Part shown: positions 10,466-21,700 of the stretch, piece by piece
How the letters are laid out: every line of letters starts with the position of its first letter
How positions within the stretch are numbered: position 1 is the first letter of the stretch
Origin: Cryoendolithus antarcticus
Taxonomy: Eukaryota > Ascomycota > Dothideomycetes > Cladosporiales > Cladosporiaceae
Direction: 5' to 3'
DNA: 64,000 nucleotides
Assembly (NCBI GenBank): GCA_002077065.1
Contig: NAJO01000003.1
Coordinates: forward strand, 868,001 to 932,000
Made by a program: the position numbers and the translations under genes
Notes under the pieces: generated by a model
Seen by the model: only the letters and a program-made list of their open reading frames with translations
Database searches by the model: none
Told to the model about the DNA's origin: nothing

Positions 10466-11707
10466 ATGGCGCCAACTGTTGTCATCATCGGATCAGGATG
10501 GGCAGGCTACACAGTCGCTCGCAGCATCGACGCCACGAAGTACGACGTTACCGTCATCTCACCGGAGCCCAACACGCCTATCACGCCTCTCTTAGCAAGT
10601 GCAGCCTGCGGTCATTTCAGTCTTGCACTGGCCGAAGAGCCTATTCGCCGAAAACAGAGCAAGGTCCGATACCGCAAAGCCTCTGTGGAACGCATCGATC
10701 TTGACGGTCGGATGTGTCACTGCGAGTCTAGCTGCGATGGAGGTAGTAAAGCTGGATTCGAGATCGCATACGATTATCTCGTCCTCGCGCCTGGCTGTGT
10801 CGCGAACACCTTTAACACGCCCGGTGCGCCAGAACATGCGTTCTTCGTCAAGAACGTTAGGGACGCTGCGGCAATCCGTGCCAGGATCTTCGACCAATTT
10901 GAGGCTGCTTCGCTACCCAATGTCTCCGTCGAGGAATGCAAAGGGCTACTGCATTTTGTCATAGTCGGTGGCGGTCCCACGGGCGTCGAGCTTGCCGCCG
11001 AGCTGTACGATCTGTTAAAAGATGACTTGATCTCCATGTACCCGGAAGTTGCAAAGTACGCCACAGTAGCGATCCACGACGTTGCGCCAGGAATTCTCTC
11101 ACCCTTCGACGAGAAGTTAAAGGAGCATGCAATGGCCAGTTTCAAGCATCGCGAAGTCGCCATCAAGACTGGCTCACATATCGAGAAAGTCGGCCGCAGT
11201 AGCATGCACACGAAGGAAGATGGCGAGATACCTTGCGGCATGGTCGTCTGGGCGACAGGCAACAAGCATTGTGCCCTCGTAGACTCGCTCGAGCTCTCGA
11301 AGGCGGAGGGACTGCCAAGGCTACTGACCGATGACTGCCTTCGTCCACTGGACACGCATGGCTCACCGATAGGCCATGTCTTTGCCATCGGCGACGCAGC
11401 TGATGTCAAGGACGGATCATTGCCAACCACAGCCGAAGTCGCAACCCAGAAGGGAGAGCATGTGGCCAAGATGCTAAACACAGACCAGCGTCTGCCCTTT
11501 CAGTATAAGCAACAAGCCATGATCGCGTACATTGGTGATCAGGATGGAGTCATTGCGGGTCGAGAGGATTGGACTGGGGCTTCTGCTTGGTTCGCTTGGA
11601 GGCGGAAGAATCTGCAGTGGGCTCGTGGATGGCGGACGAAGGTCATCCTGGTCATGACGTGGTGTCTCAATGCGGTGTATGGCAAAGAGGTTGCGCGGAA
11701 ACGGTGA
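10466..11707 (+). CDS. Type II (alternative) NADH:ubiquinone oxidoreductase-like flavoprotein
   Basis: A single 413-aa exon. The FAD dinucleotide fold is at residues 8-13 (IGSGWAGYT), followed by the TPLLAS segment typical of Nde/Ndi enzymes. The NAD(P)H fold is at about 164-175 (FVIVGGGPTGVELA), and the second FAD contact is GHVFAIGDAAD near 310. The family passes electrons from NADH to quinone without pumping protons, usually at the inner mitochondrial membrane. Oddities: the protein begins directly at the FAD fold with no mitochondrial presequence and is shorter than classical Nde1, so location is uncertain. An AIF/AMID-like oxidoreductase is the main alternative. Confidence 0.8.
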   Translation: MAPTVVIIGSGWAGYTVARSIDATKYDVTVISPEPNTPITPLLASAACGHFSLALAEEPIRRKQSKVRYRKASVERIDLDGRMCHCESSCDGGSKAGFEIAYDYLVLAPGCVANTFNTPGAPEHAFFVKNVRDAAAIRARIFDQFEAASLPNVSVEECKGLLHFVIVGGGPTGVELAAELYDLLKDDLISMYPEVAKYATVAIHDVAPGILSPFDEKLKEHAMASFKHREVAIKTGSHIEKVGRSSMHTKEDGEIPCGMVVWATGNKHCALVDSLELSKAEGLPRLLTDDCLRPLDTHGSPIGHVFAIGDAADVKDGSLPTTAEVATQKGEHVAKMLNTDQRLPFQYKQQAMIAYIGDQDGVIAGREDWTGASAWFAWRRKNLQWARGWRTKVILVMTWCLNAVYGKEVARKR

Positions 11708-12304
11708 GGTTCAGAGACGTTCGTCATATCGAACTGGGATAGATGTCCGGATGGAAAAATACAGCGGAAAGCATAGTGACAACACAATGTTGCTTATAGA
11801 CTTCGAGCCTACGCTACTTTTTACAATGGGTCGACATACGCGACGGCCACGTGCATGGCCGGCTTTTTTTGAATTCAAAAGTGATGCTATTCGAAGGTTT
11901 CTGCGATTCACGCTGGTCTGGCAAAAGGCTTGGTATTGCTTAGCGTCTCTTTCCCCCGCGAATAAGCTCGTTCAAAGACTCGGGGTAATGATTCCGAAGA
12001 TCCGCTCTACGCGGAAGTCGGCACGCCCTCAATCGTTCTTGCGCGCCTTGCCTCGCACTCGCTGCTGCACTACAACATCAGCCGCGATGTGACTGTAAGT
12101 GGTAACATTCCCGTGTTCCCCTTCTCGTGATACTCTTCCCCCGAGCACCTTCACATTCAATGCGCTACATCATCACCTGAGAAGACGTCAATACTGCCAC
12201 CTCGGACCTGCTGTGCATCTTCAATCAGTGCCGACTACGACATCAGTACGCAAACATTGAGAAGAACACATACGTCCACAACTGAACTCCAGTCACCCTT
12301 CACC
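11708..12304. other. Intergenic, 597 bp
   Basis: Lies between two same-strand genes. Open frames here are short and without family features. Nothing recognised. Confidence 0.5.
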
Positions 12305-12655
12305 ATGGGCGCCTCATCCTGGGCCGTGCCCGTCGGCGTCCTTGCTGGCATTGTCGTCATCGGCTTCGTCTTCACCTGGTTCTGGTTCCCACACGCCTGG
12401 CAGCGCGGCGTGAACAGCGACACTCGCGAAGTCGACGCAGTCCGTGGAGAGGATCGCGAAGAGCAGAGGCGGAAGAATCGCGAGACTATCGAGAGGTTCA
12501 CGAGGGCAAAGGCGATAGAGCGTGGCGAGGCAGTGCCGGAACAGTACGAAATGGGACATGATATAGGAGCACCGCCACCTGTGTACGAAGCAAGGTCGCA
12601 GCCGCAAGCGTATCAGTCAAGAGAGTCGGAGGGACAGGCGACGGCTTACACGTAA
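12305..12655 (+). CDS. Small single-pass membrane protein, unknown function
   Basis: A 116-aa ORF whose ATG at 12305 sits in a strong context (CACCATGGG); an upstream in-frame ATG at 12257 is weaker. Residues about 6-27 form one hydrophobic helix (VPVGVLAGIVVIGFVF then a Trp/Phe cluster). A charged, probably helical Arg/Glu stretch and a Pro/Gln-rich tail with APPPVYEA follow. The PPxY-like PPPVY resembles a WW-domain ligand, as in arrestin or Rsp5 adaptor tails, but this is weak. I do not recognise the family. The topology suggests an outside N-terminus and a cytosolic tail (inference). Confidence 0.6.
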   Translation: MGASSWAVPVGVLAGIVVIGFVFTWFWFPHAWQRGVNSDTREVDAVRGEDREEQRRKNRETIERFTRAKAIERGEAVPEQYEMGHDIGAPPPVYEARSQPQAYQSRESEGQATAYT

Positions 12656-12884
12656 CGCCCATGAATGGACATGATGGAGTTGGTGAGTTGCGCGTCTTAC
12701 ATGAAGACTAACCCACGAGAGTGCATAATTGACGAAACGATTCAGGCGTCTAGGAGATTCCAACCGGTTACAAATAGAGGCGGTGGGATTCGTTCTGCTA
12801 ATGACTACACATTACCTCACCCCAGCGAGGTTATGAGAGTTTCGCCTAACTCACATATCTACTATGCATAGCCATGTCAAGCCT

Positions 12885-14053
12885 CTAATGCACGTGCAAC
12901 TCACAGTTGAGGCACCGCTCTCGTGAGCCCTCAATCTCATGCTCACGTAGCTCGAAAGGCGTGGGTCCCAATTGACGTCTCAACTCGTCGGACACTACTG
13001 ATGTGATCTTCACCTCGTACCGCTTAGCCTTGGCCAACTTGAGCGGGTCCAGTACTCCAAGCAACGTGTTCACGTGGACAGTCTCCGCGAACTCTCCAAG
13101 ATGCCCTGGCTCTGAACTGTAGAAAGCGATGGCTATCTGCAGGTCCTGAAGGTTCTTCAAGCACGCCAGGATCTCACACATCGTGATCCACATGATCTCG
13201 GGCTCTGGATATCGGTGGTATCTGCTGGTAGCAACCAATCGCTCCATACCGGCTCGATCTGCTTCGCTGGCCTTTGCGACACGCACCGAGTCCTTGAGCG
13301 CCGTGCTGAAGTTGATGCGTCGAATCTGCTGGAAGCGATTGGGCAACATGACCATGGGAAGGCGTAAGACCGTGTCGATGCGTCGCATGCTGAAAATGTT
13401 GCAGCTGTATAATTGGCCGATCGCTTCGTCGTAGCTGTAGAGACGTTCATGAGCATACGTTGCCGTTACGGCGTTGGGATCACTACTCACACCATCTTGC
13501 AGGTGAACAGAAGCGGGATCAAGCGCCACCGTACTCTGTGCCAATCGTCACTCTCCCAAGATTGCTTGGTTCGCGCCGCCCAATTGAACTTTTGATCTTC
13601 GACTCCAGCCTTCGTCCAAGTGTCGAACCAACAATTGTGCTCGACACCCAATTTAGTCCTTGCATCAGCGTCCCGACACCGACCCCATCGTAGCGTGCCA
13701 TCACCGGGCTCGACATGTAATACGTCCCCGAGCACGCGTTCCCAGATCAGCAGGCGTATGTCCAAGGGTATCGTCTTGATAAGTCGTGATTGTGTCTGTG
13801 ACCTTGCGTCTGCGAGCCTAATTCCACGCGCGTCTCCAAGAAAGCGTGGCACCTGGCGTACGGGAGGCTCACAGCGGTCTTTCCCAACATGACGATGTCG
13901 ACGGGGAAAGATGAGGTTCACAGTGAGATAGACGCATCCGAGAACAAGGATTACGGGTGAGCAGCAGACTAGGAGAGCAACGTTGGCAGTCTCCTTCTTG
14001 ATCCGCTTGAATTTGTCCCGACGAGCCGTCCGTGAAGGGGCTTGATCTGCCAT
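12885..14053 (-). CDS. DUF7730-like protein with N-terminal membrane helix (paralog A)
   Basis: Exons 13491-14053 and 12885-13434 (intron 13435-13490, 56 nt, GTGAGT..CAG) give 370 aa. A hydrophobic segment lies at about residues 24-48. Next comes the fungal signature IKTIPLDIRLLIWERVLGD, then LLFTCKMVYDEAIGQLYS across the splice junction, the shape of the DUF7730/F-box-like family in which leucine-rich 'LP-RLLIWE' and 'LLLTCR-IY-EA--LLYS' blocks recur. Function unknown. It is paralogous to 17246-18738, with the same block order, the same intron position and the shared ending LGPTPFEL / LGPTPYRL. No lesion seen. Confidence 0.75.
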
Positions 14054-14365
14054 GGTGTCAAAGGCACATGAAGGTATTGAATGACATTGACAGAAGCACA
14101 GAGGGTATCTACTATAATTTCACACTCCTGGCCGTGGCACAGCATACTGAGGCATCATTTACTGCGCCCCAGGCTGCTTCAACAAATGTCTGCCTGGATC
14201 TTAGCGGCTGAGGCTTTATGGCTTCACGTACCATACTCAGATGTACAATGGTCATTCTATAGCTGATAGAGTGGCACAGATATTTGTCGTGGACAGGTGA
14301 AGTACGACAACGCATATAATTGTGCATGTGCTTAAACATGTAGTGTTCGTTGTCAGTATCGCCCA
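14054..14365. other. Intergenic, 312 bp
   Basis: Upstream region of DUF7730 paralog A and downstream of the MYND reading frame. Nothing recognised. Confidence 0.5.
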
Positions 14366-15390
14366 TTACTTCTGCACCTCCCAGTATCCTTTGCTGAACG
14401 CCGCCCTCATCGCGGCCATGTGCATTTCAAACTGCCCCGCCTCGTTCGCTTTCTCCTTCAGCTCCGTCAGCGTCTTTTCGAAACGTTCTACGAACATGGT
14501 CTTCCCGAGTACATACTCCTCTGACCGTGGAGCGAGCAAATGACCCAGAGTGTCCGTGCCATCGATCGCGGTCGTGGCCGCCTCGGATGCTGCAGCCATG
14601 TGAGCACGATGACGGTCGATCAGCAGAACGGTCTTCTCCTTTGTTCCCACGTTGCCACCCGTCCCCACCTTCTATATCTCACGCCGCACCATGTTGCCAA
14701 ACCCACGCTTGCAATAGCCCAACTCATTGCTATCGATGATGCTGACGACATGCTTGTCCATGAGCTCCGTCCAAGGCATGACGGCGTGCTCGAAAGTGTT
14801 GCCGGCATCGCCGAGATCAAGGACGTAGGAGTTAGAATCTGACAGACGGATGCGATAGACGGGTCCGGTGTTTGAGAAGAGATTGTGCTTCGCTTCTGCA
14901 AAGCTGAAGAGACCGAAAGTTGGGAGGCCTTCGAGCTGGACGCCGACTTCCGTACAGCCTGTCGTTGCCCCTAGGTCGTGTGTCAGTATTCGGTCTATTC
15001 AATGGAGTCTACCATGTGCAACGTACCTTTGAGCGCTGCTTTCACAAGTCCATGCATGACGATCGGGATGCTAACGTCACAGCCCCATTGTATATTGTCT
15101 TCGGGCTTGTCACTTAGCATCTGCATGTCTTTCTGTAAGAGATCTGAGTGCACGCGGAAGCACCGACGAAGGACGTCGCCAGCTCGGTAGAGCTGCTTGC
15201 GTGCATTCTTGACCTTGCACTCCCCCTGGTGAGAGGCCCAGTGTGTGGTTTGGCAGTCTTTGCCACAGTAGTGAGTGATGTCGACCTGCCCGTAAGATCC
15301 CAGGCCTTCGGTGCACCTGGCGCAGCGGTCTTTGGCGTCTTTGCCGCAGACTGCACAGCTGGCTGCCGGTATGCTCGACTGAGAGGCCAT
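14366..15390 (-). pseudogene. MYND zinc-finger protein (paralog B) with an in-frame TAG at 14672-14674
   Basis: Exon 1 is 15027-15390 and exon 2 runs from 14970; the intron 14971-15026 is 56 nt (GTACGT..TAG). The MYND finger is near the N-terminus: CAVC, CARC, HYCGKDC, then H and C at HWASHQGEC. The frame meets TAG at 14672, giving 220 aa. The same frame then stays open for 101 more codons to 14366, and that part matches paralog B' (KEKTVLLIDRHRAHMAAA versus EEKAWLLIGDRRAFTKMA). The stop therefore lies inside the ancestral coding region. It is called a pseudogene on that basis; a truncated but functional protein or stop read-through remains possible. MYND fingers bind proline-rich partners. 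Confidence 0.7.
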
Positions 15391-15821
15391 CGTGGCGGAT
15401 TTCGATGATTGCAGCGATGTGCTTGTAACTGATCGAAGTGAAGTCGACTAAGGATGTCTCCAGTCTTGTACTATATCGTAGCAAGTCGTGATGTGAACTC
15501 GTCAAACAGGTGAAATGGCCCAGGCCATCCGCGTGGACGGCAGGAGCGCCCAGTATTATGCAGGTAGCCGTGCCACCCTCATCACGCTCGCAAATGGGAC
15601 TCGTCGCATGTCAAGCTACTGATATGGTATCTTTGGTGGCTAGGTGACAGTCAGGTGATATTGCTATATGCGGTCAATGCAGTGTATCAACAGACGAGCG
15701 ACGTTCGCGGTAAAGTGTTGAAGTCCCGCTGTCGACGGCGACTTGCGCTCTGCATATGGCGATCAGGCACTCCCTCCGTCCGCACGTCAGTCAGTGACCT
15801 CTACGCAGCCAAGGCCTTAGT
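15391..15821. other. Intergenic, 431 bp between MYND paralogs
   Basis: Separates the two same-strand MYND genes. No feature recognised. Confidence 0.5.
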
Positions 15822-16724
15822 CTATGCATTCAGGAACTCGGCTTTGGCCTTCTCGTACTTCTCTGCCGGCAATCTAATCAACGAACCAAAATCAGATATG
15901 CCTTTCACGGCGTCTAATCCAGCCTTCAATGCCATCTTCGTGAAAGCGCGTCGATCGCCGATTAATAGCCATGCCTTTTCTTCAATGTCCAAATCGCCAT
16001 CCTTGTGAACATGCATCAACGCTGCTTCGAAGCCCGCTTCGAAGTGGCGAATATGGTGACCGAATTTGGCGATTTGAAACACTCCCACTATGTTCCTGTC
16101 CGCGAACTCATGCCAGGGCAGCCAGGGCAGGACTACAAGCAGGTGACCGTAGTGCGGGACGATGATGTCGAAGGCGTAGGTACTACCGTCGCATATACGG
16201 ACACGCTGAACAATGCAGGTCAACACCAGCGGGTTCAGACAGGCCTCTTGCATGTTGAGCAGACCCGTGTTCAGCGGCCCTTTGACTTCTTCACGAATTG
16301 CAGTGTCTGGGGATGTTGTCAGTAATGCGAGCCTTAAGTTGTCGATCCGCTGTGCTCGTACCTTGAAGAGCGCTTCGTATCATCTCATGCATCGCGACAG
16401 GTAGAGCCATGTTGGCTAGGAAGAGGAAGGCTCTGTGCTTCTCGTGATCGGTAATCGAAGGCACCCCAGGAAGGCCGATAAGAATGCAGCGGAGCATAGG
16501 TGCAGAAGATCGCCTGTGCGAAAGACCACCTTGCGTACGTTCTTGGCCTTGCACTCCGATTTGTGCTCTGACCAGTGTGCGGTCTGGCAGTCTCGACCGC
16601 AGTGGTAGGTAATCTCGACATTGCCCATAGCGCACAGCCCATTACAGCATCTCGGACAGTGGTGGCCGGCGTTGCTACCACAGACCACGCAGCGAATCAT
16701 GTCTGGATGAAGCTCCTGCGCCAT
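15822..16724 (-). pseudogene. MYND zinc-finger protein (paralog B') with a frameshift near 16491-16505
   Basis: The start MAQELHPDMIRCVVCG at 16724 aligns with paralog B. The finger (CVVC, CPRC, YHCGRDC, HWSEHKSEC) is intact. Soon after RTGDLLHL the frame must change: the original frame hits a stop, while MALPVAMHEMIRSALQG, matching VSIPIVMHGLVKAALKG of paralog B, lies in another frame. The intron 16307-16361 (55 nt, GTACGA..CAG) sits where paralog B has its intron. Exon 1 (16362-16724) is 363 nt but must leave one base over, which confirms a one-base loss or two-base gain. The C-terminal exon (15822-16306) is clean to LNA. About 283 aa if the frame were whole. Confidence 0.68.
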
Positions 16725-17245
16725 GAAGGAAGCCAACAAGAGTATCGCGGGTTTGAAGCGACTGCAGAAGCTTCATAGATTGTAGAAAGGGAATGATAGG
16801 AGTCACCTACAATTTGTCAAGGCGGCAGTCGCTGGTTTCAAACGTTGTAAGTGATTAAGATCTTTTCCTGTGTGGTATCCGGCAAGAACGACCAGTGCCA
16901 TGCAGCCAGCCGTGCATGCGTTACCTGTCAACTTTCGCGAAGCGTTGTGCTGACTTCGGTTCTCCAACAGTGCGATTGGCACCCATTCAAAACCCCATTG
17001 TCCCCCGAATATGTCAGCTCAGTCGTGTAGGCGCGGTAAGTATCATTCGCAAACTTAGGATCTTGTCACGAGGCTTCGTACGACAACCGTTCGAACCCGT
17101 GTGGCCACAGAGATCCTCCGCAAGATGGTCAGCGTCACTTATGTGACGCACGGCGAGTGGAAAGAGCTCGAATTTGATGATCAAATACTCGCTCGTCGAT
17201 GCGATACCTGTCGGCGGTCCACTGCTGAGACGCAATACGTCCGCC
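16725..17245. other. Intergenic, 521 bp
   Basis: Lies between MYND paralog B' and DUF7730 paralog A'. Nothing recognised. Confidence 0.5.
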
Positions 17246-18738
17246 TCAACAGAACTCGAAATCCTCCCTCGCCATCGCACAGCGGCGAAACCTCACAAGG
17301 CGGTATGGTGTTGGACCCAGCTTCGCAAGTAAATCATCTGTCACAGGTTGGTTGATGGTTACAACGAACCGCCTCCCACGAGCAGCTACCAACGGCTGTA
17401 GCACGCTCATCAGTGACATTGTATCCACACCGTCCGGCCGCTCAACGGTCACTGGATGACTCCAGAAGACAACCCCAATCTTGAGATCCTGGAGATGTGA
17501 TAGCTTGATGATGGCGGCACATGTACTATACCAGTTACAGGCGCGGTCAGGCATGCTATAGTCGCTGCTCAGCTCAACACTAATTTCCTCTGGAGCTCCT
17601 GAGCCGCGGCGCGTCGGGCACATGAAGACAGTGCTGAAGTCCAAGGACCGGATCTGTTGAAAGTGCTTGGGTGGAAGGACCTTGGGAAGTCTGATCATGA
17701 CGTCCGTTCTGCCGATGATGAAGGTACTGCAGCTATATAGGCGACCAACTGCTTCGCCGTAGCTGCAGAACAGATGTCAGCCACGACCAATGTGTCTTCC
17801 CTCATCTCTCGTTCTCTCAGTGTCCGCATGAGGGAGGGTGAAGCTTCGATAACGTACATCAGCTTGCATGAGAGAAGCAGAGGCACAAATTCGAGGGGCT
17901 CCGCTGTCCTATCGATTCGATCCAAATGCAAAGGCGGAAGTTGGCTCCATCGGTGCCAATCTTGCGGGCGTCTCGGCGCCGCATCGTGACATTCGTGCTC
18001 AAAGCCCATCTTTGCGTCAGCTCTAGGGTCCCAGCAGCAAAAGAATGTGACACTGCCATTCTTGAGCTTCACGTGCAGTCTAGCACCAAGTAACTTCTCC
18101 CAGATGAGCATCCGAAGATCGATAGGAAGAGTGTTGATCAACCTGGACTGCGCCTGCGATCGTACACCGCGCAGAGGCTCCACGTGATCCTCAATCGGCG
18201 GCTGCCAAACACGCGCAGGCGGCTCATATGTTCGCATCTCAAGGCGGCCGGGAGGTGGTGGTGGACGAGGACGAGGACGATGTAAAGTCTTCCGTGCTAG
18301 ATCTTCTGCACTCTCGCAACCCAATTCGTGAACGAGTCCGAGTACCAGATAGGCAGCTACGCAGCAATCGACGACGAACCAGCCGATTGTATTGAGGGGT
18401 CGTGGTATCCATGATGAGCGGCAGAAGGTGGCCAGCGCTGCGAACATCCGTCTGGCGTACCTGATGCAAGGGTGAGCTTCGTACGACATGCCATCGAAGG
18501 TGACGGCGTTCCAGGCATGTCCTGAAACACTGTTTGGAAGGTGTAGCGGGATAGTCAATAGCCAGGTGCGGCGCCGTCGACCGCAGCCTAGGCACCGGCC
18601 ATGACCTTTGTCCTGAGGCACGAGGTCGTGCGCAGCAAAGTCATCATTTGGGCGCAGCCTTGATGCTCTTGGCATCACCTCGGCTTCAGCTATACAACGC
18701 ATGAGGGAGTCTTCATGACCATGCCAATACTGATACAT
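17246..18738 (-). CDS. DUF7730-like protein with membrane helix (paralog A')
   Basis: Exons 17858-18738 and 17246-17762 (intron 17763-17857, 95 nt, GTACGT..CAG) give 465 aa from the first Met. A hydrophobic segment near residues 120-140 (DCCVAAYLVLGLVHELG) precedes a Pro/Arg-rich linker. Then come INTLPIDLRMLIWEKLLGA and LLLSCKLIYGEAVGRLYS, which spans the junction. Paralog A has its hydrophobic segment right at the N-terminus, so the true start may be Met99 at 18444; the first 98 residues resemble nothing I know. Function unknown. It forms the outer partner of the A-B-B'-A' block. Confidence 0.7.
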
Positions 18739-18788
18739 CCCATTGACCAGGAGGCACTGATTTATTCTGCAGCGCTTAGCCTACGCAG

Positions 18789-21700
18789 CTACGCCGCGCT
18801 CAGCGCCAACCTGTAACCCTCCCACATCTTCTCCACCTTGCCAGTGTCAACATCACGCTTGGCATCCACTTTCTTGTCCTTCAACGCCCGCTCAAACCCC
18901 TCTTCCTTCTCCACAGCCCTGACCTTCTTCTCCATCTCCCCCAAAGCAACTCTCGCCACCAGAGGCATCTCCACCTCACCATCCTGAGCCTTCCCAGTCG
19001 CCGCACTCAACGCCTTGCCCAGCGCATAGCACGCATTTCGTCCGTCCCTACCCTGGCGCTTGCGAGGCTCCATGTCGTGCAGCAGCAAGAAGTCAGCGTA
19101 GAGCTTGCCACCACATCTCCACTCCTCGAGACGTGCTGGCGCGTTGACGTGGGTGAAGTCCTTGATCAGTGTCCTGAGCTCAGTGTAGGAGCGTGAGATG
19201 ATCGCTTCTGGGCCAACGATGTCGCAGAGGACGTCGTGAGCGTCCGTCAGGGACTCGTCTGTGTCCGCAGAAAGCAGATGGCTGATCTGACGAGCGGGAT
19301 CTTGTAGCACAGCAGAGGCGTGCAGAGCTTTTGCATTCTCAACCAGGTGCTTGGGCAGATGCAATGACTCAATGCGCCAGGTAGCGCGCTCTTCGTTCTC
19401 ATCCATAGCCTCATCTTCGTCATGATCCGGCAGCTGCACAGCATTGCGCTCTAGAAGTTCCTTCACAGCGTGCATACGTGTCTCGGTCTCGTGCAGATGC
19501 ATCAACACCCATGCTGCCTTCGACCACTCCCCTGCGGCTTCGAGCTGAGCAGCGAAGTCGACGCTCATCTTGTCGACGTCTGAATCCTCGATGGTGAAGC
19601 CCTTGGCATGCAGCAGAGTGCCCAACTGCCAACTCAAGCGCGAGTGTAGCGCATTGCCGGAGACCGCTTTGGGCTCGATCAAGTCGACGACCGGAGCGTC
19701 AGGGTACGCGTAGAGCCGTAAGACTCCAAGCAGCGTGTCTTCGTCTTCACCCCAAGGACTCGATGGACCAACGCGCTCCTCACCGTCCTCAAGATCGTCA
19801 ACATACCCGTGGACCAAGTCTTCGATGTTCTGCGCCCCAGAGAACTGCATTCGCAGCGCGAACGCCATCCTCCAGTTCAACTCGAAGCGCTCGCTGATCT
19901 TGAACGCCTTGATGCGATCCTCGGGCCCGCCTGCATTGACACCCGACACTGAGCAGGTCTGCCCTGACACAACGGTCCACAGAGCTTTGATAGGGTCGGA
20001 GAACTCAGTCCAGTCCTTCCTCTTCTGCCATGCCTCGATCTGAACCATCAGCAGATCACGTCCAACCGCCGAAGACGGCAGTTGAGATACGAGGATAGCC
20101 AGTCGACTGTTGCCGGCCTCGACTAATACCTGCGAGGCTGCGACGACATCGCCCTTGACAAGTAAGTACAGCGCCTTCGTCTCCTGGCTCCGTGTACCAG
20201 CGATCTTGACATCGACTTCAGCGCTGATGAGCTGTGTCCACACCTGCCTCAACGCGTCCAACCTCAGTCTCGGCTCATACTCAGTGGTTCCCTCGGCGCT
20301 CATTCCATCTATCAAGCCATGCGCGGAGACCTCGATCGGATCAAAGAGGGTAGAGCAAAGCTGCCAAACAGCCTGCTCTTGCATCCCAAGCATAGTGTCT
20401 GTGGCGTGCGACTCTGCCAGCGTGGCGAAGGCGAAGTCTTCACCAGGTGCTTCCGCAAGCAGCATGTTCTCGTCACCGTCCTGCTCCGCATCCTGGACGA
20501 GGTCCGTCTGCTGCTTTTGCAGTGCAAGTGCCGGAGCATCGAGATCTGGGGCTGCGACGACACGGAGGAACTGAATGTCTTTGGTCTCGCCCACAAGCGG
20601 CTGCAGAGCAGGCTGTAGATCTTGCTGCTTGCTGACTGCGATGTCGGTTACGGCAACGATGAGGACGTCGGTACTTGTGAAGTGTGGCTTCAAGCTCTCG
20701 TGCCATTGCTCGTTGTTATCGTCTGCGTTGCCATTGAATGGGCGCAAGGGTCGACTGAGGGCGGAAGGGTGGCGAGTGCGGGAGGACTTCTGTCAAATTG
20801 TCTTAGCTATGTGATCTACGTAGGTACCCAAGGCTGTCGGACGCTGTTATTGCTCGCATGCGAGGAGGACAAGGGGCCGAATCATACCTCGCCAGCGCCA
20901 CCCCACAAACTGTCCATCATCTCCATGCGGGTGGCAAATCCCACGCTCCTCCCCATCTTATTGTCGACACTCATCGTACTGTTCCCGAGATTACCACCAG
21001 ACTTCTTCGCGCTCTTAGTGGCCAGATAGCTCTGCCCAAACAGACTGCGGTCTAGTAAGGTCTTCTTGAAAGGGCTCTCCTCCGCGAGGTCGTCTACGTG
21101 GCCTGCTGCGAAGCCAGCTTGCATGTCGCGCAGTGCCTGGCGGTCGCGCTTCTTTGGCGAGATAGTGCGAAGTAGCTGATCTTCCCAAGTCATCTCCGCA
21201 ACGCGGTCTGGACTGGCGAAAGCTGTGGTGCGAGTCTTCAAGATCGATTTAGGTGCCTTCGGCTCCGCTGCGAGGAAAGAGCCAGGCAGGTCCTGGTCGA
21301 TAGCGTCTACCTCGTCCTCGTCACTGTCCAGGAGCATGCTGCTGTGGTACTTCTCGAGTGTGTTCGGGCTGGGTGGCTGAACGGCACCGCCGATATGACG
21401 GTCAGTCACGGGTTCGCTCTTCTCGTTGATCCCTTGCACAGACTCGTCGGCATGAGATAGCTCAGTGTCAAGTAGACTATTCCCATCATCGAAGCCGCCG
21501 GGTACAGCAACAGCATTGCTCTGCTGCGATCGCTTCGCAAGTTTGAATTCGAAAGTGTCCTCCTCCTGGGCAGCAAGTTCACTGTCTGCCTCGCTACCGT
21601 CGCATTCAGCAGATGGGGCAGTAGCTGGCGGCTCACTCAAGCCACTAGTGTCCATGCGCGAGGTCGAGCTGGCAGTCGTGTGAGTGTTGGGGGCAGACTG

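Noticed and set aside
10774..11481. 235-aa antisense ORF across the NADH dehydrogenase gene
   Set aside because: Shadow of a real gene on the other strand; no family features.
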